A stretch of 64,000 nucleotides of DNA from positions 25,692,001-25,756,000 of the forward strand of contig JARKIP010000048.1 in assembly GCA_029990175.1 (NCBI GenBank), given 5' to 3'. The position numbers and the translations under genes were made by a program. The DNA comes from Petunia secreta. Lineage: Eukaryota; Streptophyta; Magnoliopsida; Solanales; Solanaceae. This document shows positions 32,405 to 43,945 of this stretch, in pieces (position 1 is the first letter of the stretch; every line of letters begins with the position of its first letter). The notes below the pieces were generated by a model, which saw only the letters and a list, made by a program, of their open reading frames with translations, was not told where the DNA came from and made no database searches.

Positions 32405-33484
32405 GAAGCTTTCTTCAGTATACCTTTGATGCAACGCGCTCCATGTGTTCACAGGGTGCTGGGTTAAGCTCCACTGTAACTCCATGGTGGCCAACGATCC
32501 CTTTGAATTCAGACTCTTGCCAAATACTACTACAGCGATGTTTTCAGGAACTGGAGGAAGCTCCATGCGTTCCTTCTGAAATCTGTCAAGGTAGTCCTTT
32601 AGCAGCTCGTTGTCTCATTGATGTATCTCGAAGATATATCCCATGCGCTTCTCCTGCTTGCGGGCACTAGAATACACTTTCTTGAACAAGTCTTGCTTCT
32701 GAGTGCATGATTCGATAGATCCCATTGGTAGCTGAGTGTACCAAGCGAAGACCCCTTTAGTCAGGGTCAAGCCAAACCTCTTCACTAGAGCAGACTGAAT
32801 TTCTTCCTCGGCAATCTCATTACTCTTTACAGCCATGTAATACACATCAATATGCTCATCCGGATCAGTCATTCTATCATACTTCAAGTTATACGGCAAA
32901 TGGAAGTACTTTGGTATGCGGACCGGTGCAGTACTTACTTTGTATGCATGTTTATAAAATTTCTGCTCATCTACTTTGGTAACTTGGGGTGGAGCACCTG
33001 GGACAATACCAATTTGGTCGTGGATGGCCTTCATCTCTTTTATGAGGTCCTGAATGATAGGAGCTCCTTTGAGTTCTTGGTTTTTGATTGTTGACGAGCC
33101 TCCAGGGGCGACATCCATGTTGAGCCTTCGATTAGGAGCTGATGCTGGTGAATTGCTCGTGGGTGCTGGTCCTCACGGGGGTGCTGGCTTCTGAGATGAT
33201 TCGGCAAATATTGCTCCTAACTTCTGGGACATCCCATTAACTATGTTGTTCGAGTTCTGCTTGGACGTGGTTTTGAGAAGATTTACAATGAAACCTCTGA
33301 ATTTAGAATTACCTCCCATAGGTTGATCGCCTTCCCCGTCACTAGTAACAAGGATTGGTTCTCGAGAGGTGTCTTTCGACTACACAATAGGATCCTTAGG
33401 CTGTAAGTTGGGATCATCAGTATCCTATGCGGATTTGTCTACTGCATATGTAGTGTTCTTTGAAATTCTATCGTTATCAGACAT
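32405..33484 (-). pseudogene. Gypsy gag, Tat-like
   Basis: Gag starts at the ATG ending at 33484 (MSDNDRISKNTTYAVD), 40 bases after the PBS-like site. Its core has YDRMTDPDEHIDVYYMAV and GVFAWYTQLPMGSIESC, a Retrotrans_gag pattern. It has several in-frame stops and shifts frame near 32400 into the entry before it. Confidence 0.75.
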
Positions 33485-33525
33485 GATTACGCCTTTTTCC
33501 TTCGTAGAATACCTACAATATCTTG

Positions 33526-33543
33526 GGCCCTACGGTGGGTGCT
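33526..33543 (-). promoter_or_regulatory. Gypsy primer-binding site region
   Basis: The minus strand reads AGCACCCACCGTAGGGCC just after the LTR. This is close to the GGCGCCCACCGTGGGGCC seen at this place in related plant gypsy elements. The tRNA is not assigned. Confidence 0.5.
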
Positions 33544-33547
33544 AAAC

Positions 33548-34055
33548 TGTTTATGTCTAAAATTGTACATCTAGATTAAACAATTATTTATGGTTGTGGT
33601 CACAAGCAATACAGTAACTATAATGGAAAAGTATGTAAATATAATGAAAGCAGTATTGAATAAACAAGATGAAATAATTAAGAGAAAGGAAGAGCAATTC
33701 TTATTCCTTGAAAATAGTCGGATCCGGTATAGAATCATCCCATGATGTACTATACAATGTAAGGAGGGGTATTTATAATAGTGATACCCAGTTCTAAATA
33801 AGGTAAAATACAAAGACTAATAAGGTTATGGACCTTTAATTCAAAGCGGTGGTATATACTAAATCCTAACTAGGAGACCGTAATCCTAGGCGCCGGGATG
33901 AATACCCTGCATCCTATGGCCGTGCCACCTAAACGGTAGTTGGCTCCAAGAGCTGGCAAGTATCTACTGCACCTGGTAGTCTTGTAAGATAAGTCTAGTC
34001 TCGCCAGCTGGACTCGTATCCCCATAATAGCAGGTAACGTACTTTTGCCCACACA
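33548..34055 (-). repeat. Gypsy 5' LTR (single copy)
   Basis: This 508-bp block has TG...CA ends on the minus strand (TGTGTGGGCAAAAG...ATAAACA). A TATA region ATTATAAATACCCC lies on the minus strand near 33770-33783. No partner LTR is in the window. Confidence 0.6.
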
Positions 34056-34069
34056 ATGACTGTTATGGG

Positions 34070-34802
34070 ATGATGTTTCCCTACCACAATGCCTTGATCA
34101 TCATGTTGAGAATCAATGACTCAGTCATTAAGCGAGTCTTGATTGACCCAGGTAGCTCGGTGAACCTTATAAGCTACGGGGATGTTAAGAAGATGTGGTT
34201 GAAAAATAAAATCATCCCGAAGGCGACCATCCTGACTGGATTTAACAACTCTACAGAGAAGACGTATGGCGAGATTACACTAAACACATATGTAGAAGGA
34301 GTTGTAAATGAAATCATGTTTACATAGCTTAAAATGTGATCCTCGGGAGACCCTGGATCCACACAATGGAAGGTATGCCATCCACTCTACACAAGATCAT
34401 TAAATTCCCAACCCCTTGGGGATCCGTTCGATAAGAGGGGAAAAACGAGTGGCTAGAGAATGCTATTCGGTTGCTCTAAAGAGTGGGGTCGTCCCAAGTG
34501 GACCAAAGAAACAACAATCAATGCAACCGGGGTCTGACGAAGAGGGGGATTCAGCTCCTGAATTGGATCCCAAAGAAGTTATGATGGAAAAGACCCCAGT
34601 GTACATTCAAGAGCCTTGGAGGCAAAAGGCTGAGGACTCAACCATTGAGGGATTGGAACCCTTTAAAATATCAAAGGAGTTTCTGGATAGAAAGTGTTTG
34701 TTGGCTTGGAATTGTACCCCGAGTCAAAAAAATCAATTTTTGAATTATCGAAGTCCAATGATGACTGCTTTGCGTGGTCCACACCGACATGGTCGGCATT
34801 GA
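34070..34802 (+). pseudogene. Gypsy protease and linker
   Basis: The first frame has IKRVLIDPGSSVNLISYGDV, with the catalytic DPGS of Tat-type proteases. It stops at 34325. A linker with ARECYSVALKSG, SDEEGDSAPELDP and PFKISKEFLDRK follows in a shifted frame. Confidence 0.7.
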
Positions 34803-34858
34803 TTCGTAGATCATGACGTACAAACATAATGTGGAACCACGCCATGCCCAAATAGAAG

Positions 34859-35700
34859 ATGAGACCCCATGTCGGCATAAGGAAAAAGGTGATTGAAGAC
34901 GAAACAAAAAAGTTGCAATTCGTGAGAGAAGTCAAATATCTCGAATGGCTTGCTAATGTCGTTATTGTGCCCGAGAAAAATGGTAAATGGAGGATGTGCG
35001 TGGACTATACATACTTGAACAAAGCTTGTCCCAAAGATTCATATCCATTGCCTCAAATAGATAGGTTAACAGACTCTACGGCTTGACAGAATCTATTAAT
35101 CTTCTTGAATGCCTACTCGGGATACAATCAAATCTTGATGGATCTGAAGGATGAAGAGAAAATCTTGTTCATTACCGACTGAGGTACTTACTGTTACAAA
35201 GTGATGCCCTTCGGACTCAAGAATACGGGAGCAACTTACCAAAGACTAGTATGTCGAATGTTTAAGGATTATATTGGAAAGCCAATGGAAGTTTACATAG
35301 ACGACATGCTAGTCAAATCAGTTCGGGTATAAGATAATTTAAATCACCTAAGAGAGGCCTTCACTTTTTTAAAGCAATACAACATAAAGTTGAACCCCCA
35401 GAATTGTGCATTCGGGGTTGGTTTAGGGAAATTCTTAGGATACATAGTCTTCGAAAGGGGAATCGAGGCTAATCTTGAGAAAATCAAAGCCATTGAAGAA
35501 ATTCCCTAGGTGCTCTCGGGGACTAAGGAAGTTCAACGCTTGACTGGCCGAGTTGCTGTCTTGAGTAGATTCATCTCGAGGTCCTCGGAGCTATAACATA
35601 AGTTCTTCTCGGTCTTGAGATAGAACACTGCCTTCGAGAGGACGCCGAAGTGTAGTCAAGCTTTGAAAGAGTTAAAACATTATTTGGCTAACGCGCCGCT
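34859..35700 (+). pseudogene. Gypsy reverse transcriptase
   Basis: The RT begins ANVVIVPEKNGKWRMCVDY and has LNKACPKDSYPLPQIDRL, VMPFGLKNTGATYQRL, and the catalytic MEVYIDDMLVKS (35294-35305 encodes YIDD). It ends around KFLGYIVFERGIEAN and RFISRSSEL. Stops interrupt it at about 35083, 35179, 35329 and 35506, mostly where Gln or Arg is expected. Confidence 0.8.
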
Positions 35701-36139
35701 GCTTGCCAAGCTAAAAGATGGGAAATATTGTTGGTTTACCTAGCCGTATCCGAAGTGTCAGTGAGTGCTTCGCTAGTTCGTGAGGAAGATGGGAAGCAAC
35801 AACCCATCTACTAAGTGAGCAAAACACTTACGATGTTGAAACCAGATACCCTCATCTTAAGTTGGCACTTACCCTAGTAGTCACTGCTCGAAAGTTTCGA
35901 CCTTACTTTCAATGTCACCCTATAGCCATAGTTACAACCTACCCCCTGACAAGAATCTTTCATAAACCAAAATTTTGAGGGAGGTTATCTAAATGGACGG
36001 TCGAGTTAAGCAAGTATGATATTACTTATCAACCCCGAACAATCATAAAATCCCAAGTCTTAGCAGACTTCGTGGCAAACTTTAGCACTGGGATATTACC
36101 CGAGGCTAAAAAGGAAAACGTGGCGTCTAAAGAGTCGGC

Positions 36140-36708
36140 ATCAGGGGTGTGGACACTATAAACCGATGGGGCCAAAAATTCAAAAGATTCGGAGCTCAGA
36201 ATAGTTTTGGTAAGTCAACGGGGAAAAGAGTAAGGCATTCAATTAGATTCAAGAAGGTGACCAATAATGAAGCAGAATATGAGGCTGCGATAGCTGACTT
36301 GGAATTAGCCAGAGAAATAGGAGTGGAAAAGATCAAATTGAGAAGTGATTCACAATTGATGGTGAATTAGGTGTTGGGGAATACTCGGCTCATGAGCCCC
36401 AGATGCAGCAATTGTTGGCCCGAGCACAACAAGTCTTGGCAAAGCTCCAAGAATGGAGAATTAAGCAGATACCTTAAGAAGAGAACGCCTAGGCTAACGC
36501 CTTAGCTAACCTTGGCTCGTCCATTTAAGAAGAACACTCGGGGACTGACTCCATGGTTCGGTTACTCTCTTCAGCGATGAAAGGAATGAAATTGGAAGTA
36601 AATGTTGTAGATCATACTTGGGATTGGCGAACCAGGTTTATCTCATACTTCGACTCAAGGACTCTACCAACAGATAAGAGAGACGCCAAAAAGTTTAGGA
36701 CTCAGGTG
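36140..36708 (+). pseudogene. Gypsy archaeal-type RNase H and linker
   Basis: The text TDGAKNSKDSE, VRHSIRFKKVTNNEAEYEA and LRSDSQLMVN gives the D-E-D pattern of the extra RNase H found in Tat elements. Frameshifts and stops are present. The linker ends abruptly at AKKFRTQ, where a new LTR starts. Confidence 0.75.
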
Positions 36709-36709
36709 C

Positions 36710-38060
36710 TGACACCCAATTTTGTCCCGAAATTTTGAATTAATGTCTAATTATTTAATTAAAGGAAAATTTTGAAAATTAAATATAATTGATTAATTTC
36801 TGAGGAAAAGGCCAAATTTTGCAAAGCGTAGCCTAAGCTTCAGCCTGCCCACACAATTCTTAATCTTATATATGCGCAAGTCCACCCTTACACATAACCT
36901 ACCCTTGCAACCCCTCATTTCCTAATAAATCCTATAAGAGGGGTCAAATTCATTCAAGGGTCAAAACTTAGCCTACATTTGCAAAACAGATATAACACAT
37001 ATCACACACGCATACTTCATTTCAAAATACCCAAATCAAACCCCAATTTCCCCCCGATTCCCCTTTGATTTCAACTTATAATCCGCTAAAAAATTCAAAC
37101 CCTGGTCCCCCTCTCTCCAGCTCATCATCATGTACGAAAGCTTATCCAATTAGAGGCGTTGGAGGGGTCGTTTTGGGTATTTCTCACCCCTTTGAAGAAC
37201 CCTAATCGTTGGGATATAAAGAGGAGTCTTAAGAGAAATCTGGGAGGAACGGCGATGGCTATGGAATCTTAGCAAAATTTTAGCAGCTTTACGCATAAGA
37301 TTTAAATTTTTTTAGAGTTACAGGATGTTTTTTACGGAAAAATAGCAGCTCTTAGCATCGTAAGTTTTCAGCTTGTTTTTCCATTTTGTTCTCGACTCGT
37401 GTTGAAGTTGTGAAGTCGGACCCCGTCATTAGCGGTATACACTTGTTCCAGTGTGATTTCAGATCTGTCGCTCCCCACTCGCTGCTCGCAAAAAGGTAAT
37501 AATCCTCTCATTTTCTTTATTTTCAATTTCTGTTTTCTTCATTTTTTTGGTGCTCTTGTTAGCTTGTTGAAATTCTAGTTTGAAATCAGTTCCTATATGC
37601 TTATAGATGTCGGATAAATGTATGGTGAATCAATTTATTTCAAGTTTCTTGTATCTTAAAAGCATGTCTAGTAGCAGCTGTTTCCTGTGTTGGTTTTTTC
37701 GAGTCTTAACTAGTTGGCAACCTGGTTTAATGATCTTGAAATGTTGTTCTGTTTGAGATGTTGGCATAAGCTCCAGGGTAAGTTTCAGATTTATAGTTCA
37801 AGTTTAGACCAGTTTTTTGGTCTGCATTCGGTCATTTCTATTCCCTCCCTGTTTCAATTGCTTCTCCTGTTCTCCCTTTAGTTTATCAGTTGTCTCCAGG
37901 TTCCTGTTGGTTTGGTGTGTTCTATTATGCAGAAGAAGTTAGGAGAGGTCTGTGAGTGCAGGAGTTTGTATATTCATTTGGAGTTTGTTCCTGGAGGGTC
38001 AGGGGTTTATAGCAGAGGTCCCAGGTTGTTTTCCTTGATTTCTATAGGTAGTATAGTGAT
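36710..38060 (+). repeat. Ogre-like LTR fragment, older copy
   Basis: It begins TGACACCCAATTTTGTCCCG, close to the LTR start at 38061 (TGACACCTAATTTTG) but diverging after that. It contains GGATATAAAGAGGAG near 37211 as a TATA candidate. It is cut at 38060 by the next LTR. This looks like the 5' part of a related Tat/Ogre LTR that inserted in the gypsy pol. Confidence 0.55.
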
Positions 38061-41000
38061 TGACACCTAATTTTGTCGGTCCTGTTTCGATAACCTTTTA
38101 TTCGGATAAAATTAAACTGATGGCCACGCAATTACCCTACACTCATTCCTATCCTGAGTCACTACCTCATGTACACACATCAATTAGGCTATTTTTCAAA
38201 ACACCGGCACAAGCTAGGGCTATCTACAAGATTTGTACGTTTAATTACAATTTTTGTAATTGCTCCTATTTTGAAAAATTGCACAAATTATAGGCATATA
38301 CAAATTATAGTTTAAGTCTTCACTAGTCCTTCGGCCCTCAAAATTAATTTTCTGATTTTTCTATGATTTTATGAGCATTTTTATACAATTTTCTACACAT
38401 TTTATAGGCATTTATACACGTTTATACATAATATATACAATTCTATACATATACATATATACACCTCAGTATAAGCACACATCACACCCCACTTATACAT
38501 GTCAGCGCCACGTAATGTCAACGTGGCTTAATCTCGGCCGTCCAAGCATTCCATCCAACGGCCACGACCCCTATTTCAATTTTTAACTACAGCCGCCGCC
38601 CCAAAACCCTAAAGGACCCCTCATTTCCCTCTGGTCTCAGCCGACTCACACACTCTCTCCCTCTCATGAAGCGCTCACTGTTCACATCATTTTTCAATCG
38701 ATTCTACCGGCGAAATTCGGAGAAAATGGTACCATTGTGTTCCTTTTGTCATCCGCTGCAAAATCCCTATACTTTTGTCGCCGTTTGGATGAGGGTCAAA
38801 AGCGACTCCTCGTCGATGGGAGTTTTCATCACCGAAAAATATCCCGGTCTATGATTAAACAGAGCTTATGACATATTCGATGCTAAAGGAGGAGGAGACC
38901 CCCTCACACAAACACGTTTAAGATGGGTCGAAATTAACCTGACTCCAATGTCGAAACAGGTAACCCTAATCCCGATTTTCCCCAATTTGCTATGTGCTAT
39001 ATCGTTCCCTACAATCTGCCTAGCTCTGTAAATATTTGCATGTGTTTGTTTATATCTAACCCTCTATACTACCAGTGATAATGATAAGTCGTGTTTAAGG
39101 CAGGCCTCGACCATGTTCATAGTTGTTTTATCATTATGTTTGCCCTCCCACTTAGTTGCTGCAATTGACTTGATAAGTTTTCATTAGTTAAATATGCATT
39201 AGCATGCTTAGCCGATTATTTGTTACAAAGGAATTGACTAGCATGAAGTCTATGTGGTCACTGGTTCTTATTTCTACTCACTATCAAATTGAACAATGCT
39301 TTAAAACCTTTTAATGCTCGAAATTGATACATTCATAGTTTGCACCCTATGCTATCTCTATTAATTTTGATCTGGGGAATCTATGGCAATCAGGGATTTT
39401 GGATCTTAAATCTAGATGGGGTACCAATTTTTGAACCTAGACCCTATTACAAGAAAGAAACAGGAACATATTGACCCCAAAATTTATTTTTATGTGATTT
39501 ACCTTAATTTTAGGACTTCTGATCTGATTATATTTGGAAAATATGTCTAAGGAGCCCTTGTTAATTCTGGAGGCAATATTTTCTTGCCATGCCGGGCTTT
39601 TACCCCTTTTAATTCGAATTCTACTCCCCACCCCGATATAAAAACTGATCCTCTTATTCACTAAGGACATAGTATTCTGATATTCGAACACTGCATATCA
39701 AAACACTATTAAAAACTCTCTTTCTCACTCTCAATTCTCTGGAAAAAGGTCCTGCCTTCTATGCTTTTCTTGCATTAATTTTATAAGAGCATCAAGCACT
39801 GCCTGAACTTGTTCTATTTTCTAGTTACTGTCCTCAACAAGATATAAAAAATTCTATACTTGTCCCCTGACTGCAATATGCCTATATACATGATCTGCTC
39901 GATGGTTTATGTTTGTGTATGACCTGTTTGGGAGGATGTGTACCCTCCCCTGCTAACCCTTTTCTTGCAGCCTATGAGGATGGCCATAGGGGCTATACCA
40001 AATTTCAAATTTCAGGTTTCTATGTGCCCTATAAGGGCTTCCCTCATTCCGGATAATCAAAGCCTAGGCAAGCTTATTTCTGAGTGCATTCAGGGCACTG
40101 CTTCATGTTTCTTCTTTGTTCCTTTAGCTTCCCCTTTATCTGTATTCATTATGAGAGTGCCCGCATGTACTTTGTTTGTTCAAAGACATGTCACATCGCA
40201 AAAAACTATGTGTTTGGCTACGCAGGGGCCCTTTCTAAACTCTTACACCACTATGTGTTTGCATCACTCATTCTTAAACTGGATTGTTAATGTTTAAGCC
40301 AGTGCATAACCATTTCTGGATAAGACCATGCCTTACTTTTAAAGTCTGGATTCCAATTTCATTTGCTTAAACCCAAAAGTCTTGATAACAGGGTTATTTT
40401 TTGCACTTAGTCGACTAAATCAATATTTAAAATAGTTTGGTTAGGTCTGAATCATTGAAGCATGTGATTTTTACAAACAGGGGCTTATTGCGTGATAACT
40501 GCTTAAATCTGAATTGCTTGTGTGAAAACCAGGACTGCCCCTTTGGTAGTTAAGCCGGGCCCAAAAATCTTTTTAAAATCTGGCCCTTTTCGTTTTTAAA
40601 CCAATTTTTAACAAGCTTTAGGCTTCTATACACTAATCTAATAGTGTATAGGAGTGTACAAGTCTTGGGGTCACTTGTACAAACTATTATACGTGTTTTA
40701 TAAAGTATATTACCACTTATTCATATATTTGCATGCTTCTTATATTTACGTGTGACAGCCCCCTATTTGCATTTGTGTGCTACCGTGTACCTCTTTTTCA
40801 AAATCAGTCTATACACATATCTTTCAAAACTGACCCCCAAAAGCAAATAGCCATTAAGGTTAGGGATCGACAATTAATGATGAGTCACACCGACCCTAAA
40901 TGGCTAACATTTGATTTCGAAAACAACCCCCTATTTGGGTTTTGACAAATTCTGAAATCGTTTGTTAAAACTGTCTTTTGTGTAAATGTGACTTAGACGC

Positions 41001-41519
41001 TGAAATTGCATAAATAAGCTGTCTTTTGACACTTTTTGCAGATTTGACTATGTATCGATTAGACACTTATATTAGAGGCTATAAACACGATTAGGCATGG
41101 AATATAGGTCGTGCGTGTAAAACATAAAGCCCAATTATGTGTGTGTTATCTGGATTTGTATTATTGAACTTAGTCCTATAAGTTGATTGTGAAATTGACC
41201 CTTTAAGTTAGTAATACATATGATAATATTTATAACTTTGCGAAGACATTCTAAAATATAGACTCGGGCGGGAACCACTTTTTGTGGGACTTGGGAAGTG
41301 CCTAACACCTTCTTCCTCGAGTCACTTGGACTTCTTACCTACTGAATCTCTGAAAACTAGATCGGTTTGACAAAAGACTTGACCTTATACGCTTAAGTGA
41401 CCTAATATACGCCTTAGAAATCTATATTAGGTGGCGACTCAAATTCTTAACTCAAACGAGTTACCCAGTCAAATTTGAAACTTGACTCGCTCCGAGTTGA
41501 GTTTAAAATCGGGTATGAC
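38061..41519 (+). repeat. Ogre-like 5' LTR
   Basis: It starts TGACACCTAATTTTG and ends AATCGGGTATGAC. It aligns along its length with 47736-51422. It lacks a 249-bp block present in the other LTR (49047-49295). Its segment 39509-40022 is identical to 49411-49924. Confidence 0.9.
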
Positions 41520-41523
41520 CGAA

Positions 41524-41540
41524 TGGCGACTCTGCTGGGA
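41524..41540 (+). promoter_or_regulatory. Ogre-like primer-binding site
   Basis: TGGCGACTCTGCTGGGA lies four bases after the 5' LTR. Ogre elements are reported to prime from an arginine tRNA with a very similar sequence. The tRNA match itself was not checked. Confidence 0.75.
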
Positions 41541-42140
41541 ATATTCAAAGTCCTAACCATAACGAGTCTTTATTTTTTAGATTTTAATTGATTATTATCT
41601 TGTTATTGGTATGATTATGATTTTACTAACTTGTTTTTTTCTTTATTTATTTGTATGAACTTGAAATTTGATGTAATCTTGGCATATTTTACTCATATTC
41701 CTCACTCCTGGAAATCGAGAGTTTACACACACACGGGTGATTACGTGGATCCCACGGTCGCTCCACCTCAAAAAATCTTTTAGGAGGGACTTTTAGGAAT
41801 ATAGTTGGTCCGTGATACAACCAACAATTTCAAATTGTCCCACCCCTGGTCGTCCACTTGGGAAACCGTGTCTAGAAATACATCATTCTTTGAATGTTAT
41901 GAGCATGCATTATGCCGTAGGAAGGGCTCCCCGTGAGCCGACTAGTCTTCAACTTGTCTAGACTACTTGACGGATATTTAACCCCGAAAGGACGTTTGGA
42001 CATGCTTATGTGCATTTGAGGGAAAAGAAAAGAAAAAAAAAGTGAGACAAAAATAAAAATGCATTTTGATTTGTTCAATTGTTCTCAAAAGGGGAGGGAC
42101 ATTTTAATCCTTTACTTTTTCCTTTTCCTTATAGGTCACA
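41541..42140 (+). other. Ogre-like leader
   Basis: 600 bases of non-coding, AT-rich sequence. It ends in TTTCCTTATAG, an acceptor-like site six bases before the first ORF1 ATG. Confidence 0.5.
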
Positions 42141-43584
42141 ATGAGTCAAAAGTTTCACCATTTTGGAATGACTATGGGCGCACCTCCTTTGTTAACTAAT
42201 TTGTAAAATAACTTGTCATTGAGCGAGAAAACCGAAGTACGCCAACATTTGGGTCATTTAGTTTCTCTATCAGAAATGGAGCCATGTAGAGAAATGATCG
42301 AAGCGTCGGTATCATTTTGGGATGAAAAACTAAATGTATTTAGATTTGGGGATGTTGAATTAACACCTTTGCTGGAAGAGATAGGAGGATTCATATCACA
42401 CTCGGGGTTAGAAAAATATCGTTGGAAAGGGAATCGCATTCTTGCACTTAGTGTCCCTACAGCTAAGGAGTTTCGTAATAAATTAGGGACGGTGGCAAGT
42501 GTGAATGTAGAATTTTTACAACAAAAGAAAATACCCTTCTCCTACTTTTACAACCGGTTTGGGTATTTGAGTACATTCGACGACCGTAAAAAAGAGTTCA
42601 AGTCCTACAATGACTGGAGGGGAGCTAGACTACTTGCATTTGCTATTTGTTTCTTAGGAGTAATAGTGTTCCCTGAAATTTCGAGTCACGACATATGTTC
42701 GAGGCTTGTCATGGTACCGATACGGTATTTAATCGAATTGATGGTTATCGTTATACTATAATTCCTATGATTGTGGCGGACAATTATCGGGCTTTAGGTT
42801 GTTGCAAGAGAGGAGCAAAATATTTCCAAGGTTGCAATCTTTTACTACAAGCGTGGTTCAAGGAACATTTGAGGAAAGCGAGAGGTGTGCAAGCATTGTC
42901 TAAGCCAACTGGTTACAACTATTTGGTTGGAGAACGATACAGGGTTCCAAAATTCAAGCAGCCAAGCAGCACGGAGAAATGGGTAAAGTTGTTCGAAAAC
43001 ATAACGGAGAGTTCAATTCAGTGGATGTTCAGTTGGTTCCCTTCACCAGACTTTATCATTAGCACTGAGAAGGCGCCCTTTGTGATACTTATGGAATTGA
43101 GAGGTCCTATCAGTTTGATTACACTGAAGACGTTGTTTCAAGAGTCAAGAGCATTAGAAAATCCTGGGTAGGAAGACAAGTCATGGGAGAAGAATCACTA
43201 GCATCAGACCGATAGTACGCTAGATGCGAACCAAACTACAAAAGTTGGTTACACTCTAGCATAAAAGGAAATGTGGTAGTAGGGCCAACTCGAGGGAATG
43301 ATATATGAGATCGTGAGGCGGAAGTTCAGATCCAATACCGAGAATTCATGTTGAAAGCTGTTAAAATGGACAAAGAAAACAAAGAAGAGATCGAAGCATG
43401 GAGGAAACGTACATTAGAGTTAGAAGAAAAGATAGAGGTGTTGGGGACAAAGCTTGAACAATGGAATTCGGAGTGTGCAGAGGTGGACATTTTACACTTA
43501 GTGGCGGCTAAAAGATACTTAACCAAAGATATGGAAGAAGTAAAAGAGATTACCCGAGAAGCAAAGAGAGCCAGGTTGGAGTAG
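42141..43584 (+). pseudogene. Ogre-like ORF1, first copy (plant mobile domain/DUF7745-like plus coiled coil)
   Basis: It starts MSQKFHHFGMTMGAPP at 42141 and has a TAA at 42204. Then come VELTPLLEEIGGFI, FLQQKKIPFSYFYNRFGYL and LLAFAICFLGVIVFPE. After a frameshift near 42700 it continues YTIIPMIVADNYRALGCC, FQGCNLLLQAWFKEHL, NYLVGERYRVPKFKQ and SIQWMFSWFPSPDFII. This order matches the plant-mobile-domain-like (DUF7745-type) proteins that form ORF1 of Ogre elements, whose function is unknown. A third frame (43348-43584) is Glu/Lys-rich and heptad-like, probably coiled coil. The gene is dead. Confidence 0.7.
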
Positions 43585-43945
43585 GAGCGTGCTGCCTAGT
43601 CAAGTGTCATTTTAATTTCTTTTGTATATTTTATTTCCAAAAGTCATCATGTACTGATTTTCAAAATTGATTTGGGAATTTATGAGAATAATTGGCAACA
43701 AAATGTGTATTTATTTTCTTTGCATCATGAAAAACTTAGGAAGGCTATACGTCCTTGGCACATTATAGTCCATTAGTAAGCATACGTCTAAATGTCGAAA
43801 GGGTTCTTAACCCCGAAAATGACAAAATTGCATCTTTGCATGGATTCAAAGAAATGTTTGTACAAAATATTGATCGTTTGTCTAAGTATGATCAAGACTA
43901 TAAGAATGTTTTGATCTTTACCTTTTCTTGTTTTTTTTTCAGACT
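43585..43945 (+). other. Spacer between the two ORF1 copies
   Basis: AT-rich spacer. It ends in TTGTTTTTTTTTCAG, an excellent acceptor-like site three bases before the second ORF1 ATG. Confidence 0.5.

Larger units (their letters stand above)
31398..34055 (-). mobile_element. Ty3/gypsy (Tat-like) fragment with 5' LTR, gag and protease
   Basis: On the minus strand the order is LTR (34055-33548), PBS region, gag, protease. No RT, integrase or 3' LTR of this element follows, so it is either truncated or a gag-only derivative. The flank to the right resumes a plus-strand gypsy protease, so this element probably inserted into that one. Confidence 0.65.
34056..36709 (+). mobile_element. Ty3/gypsy (Tat-like) fragment, protease to RNase H
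   Basis: This degenerate plus-strand pol runs from protease through RT to an archaeal-like RNase H and the start of the following linker. It is cut on the left by the minus-strand element and on the right by an LTR that begins at 36710. Many stops are TAG or TGA at Gln or Arg positions. It is not functional. Confidence 0.75.

Noticed and set aside
34859..35700. Endogenous pararetrovirus RT, considered because of the YIDD motif
   Set aside because: The order of a Tat-type protease, RT and an archaeal-type RNase H with gypsy linker text fits an LTR retrotransposon. No movement protein or coat protein was seen.
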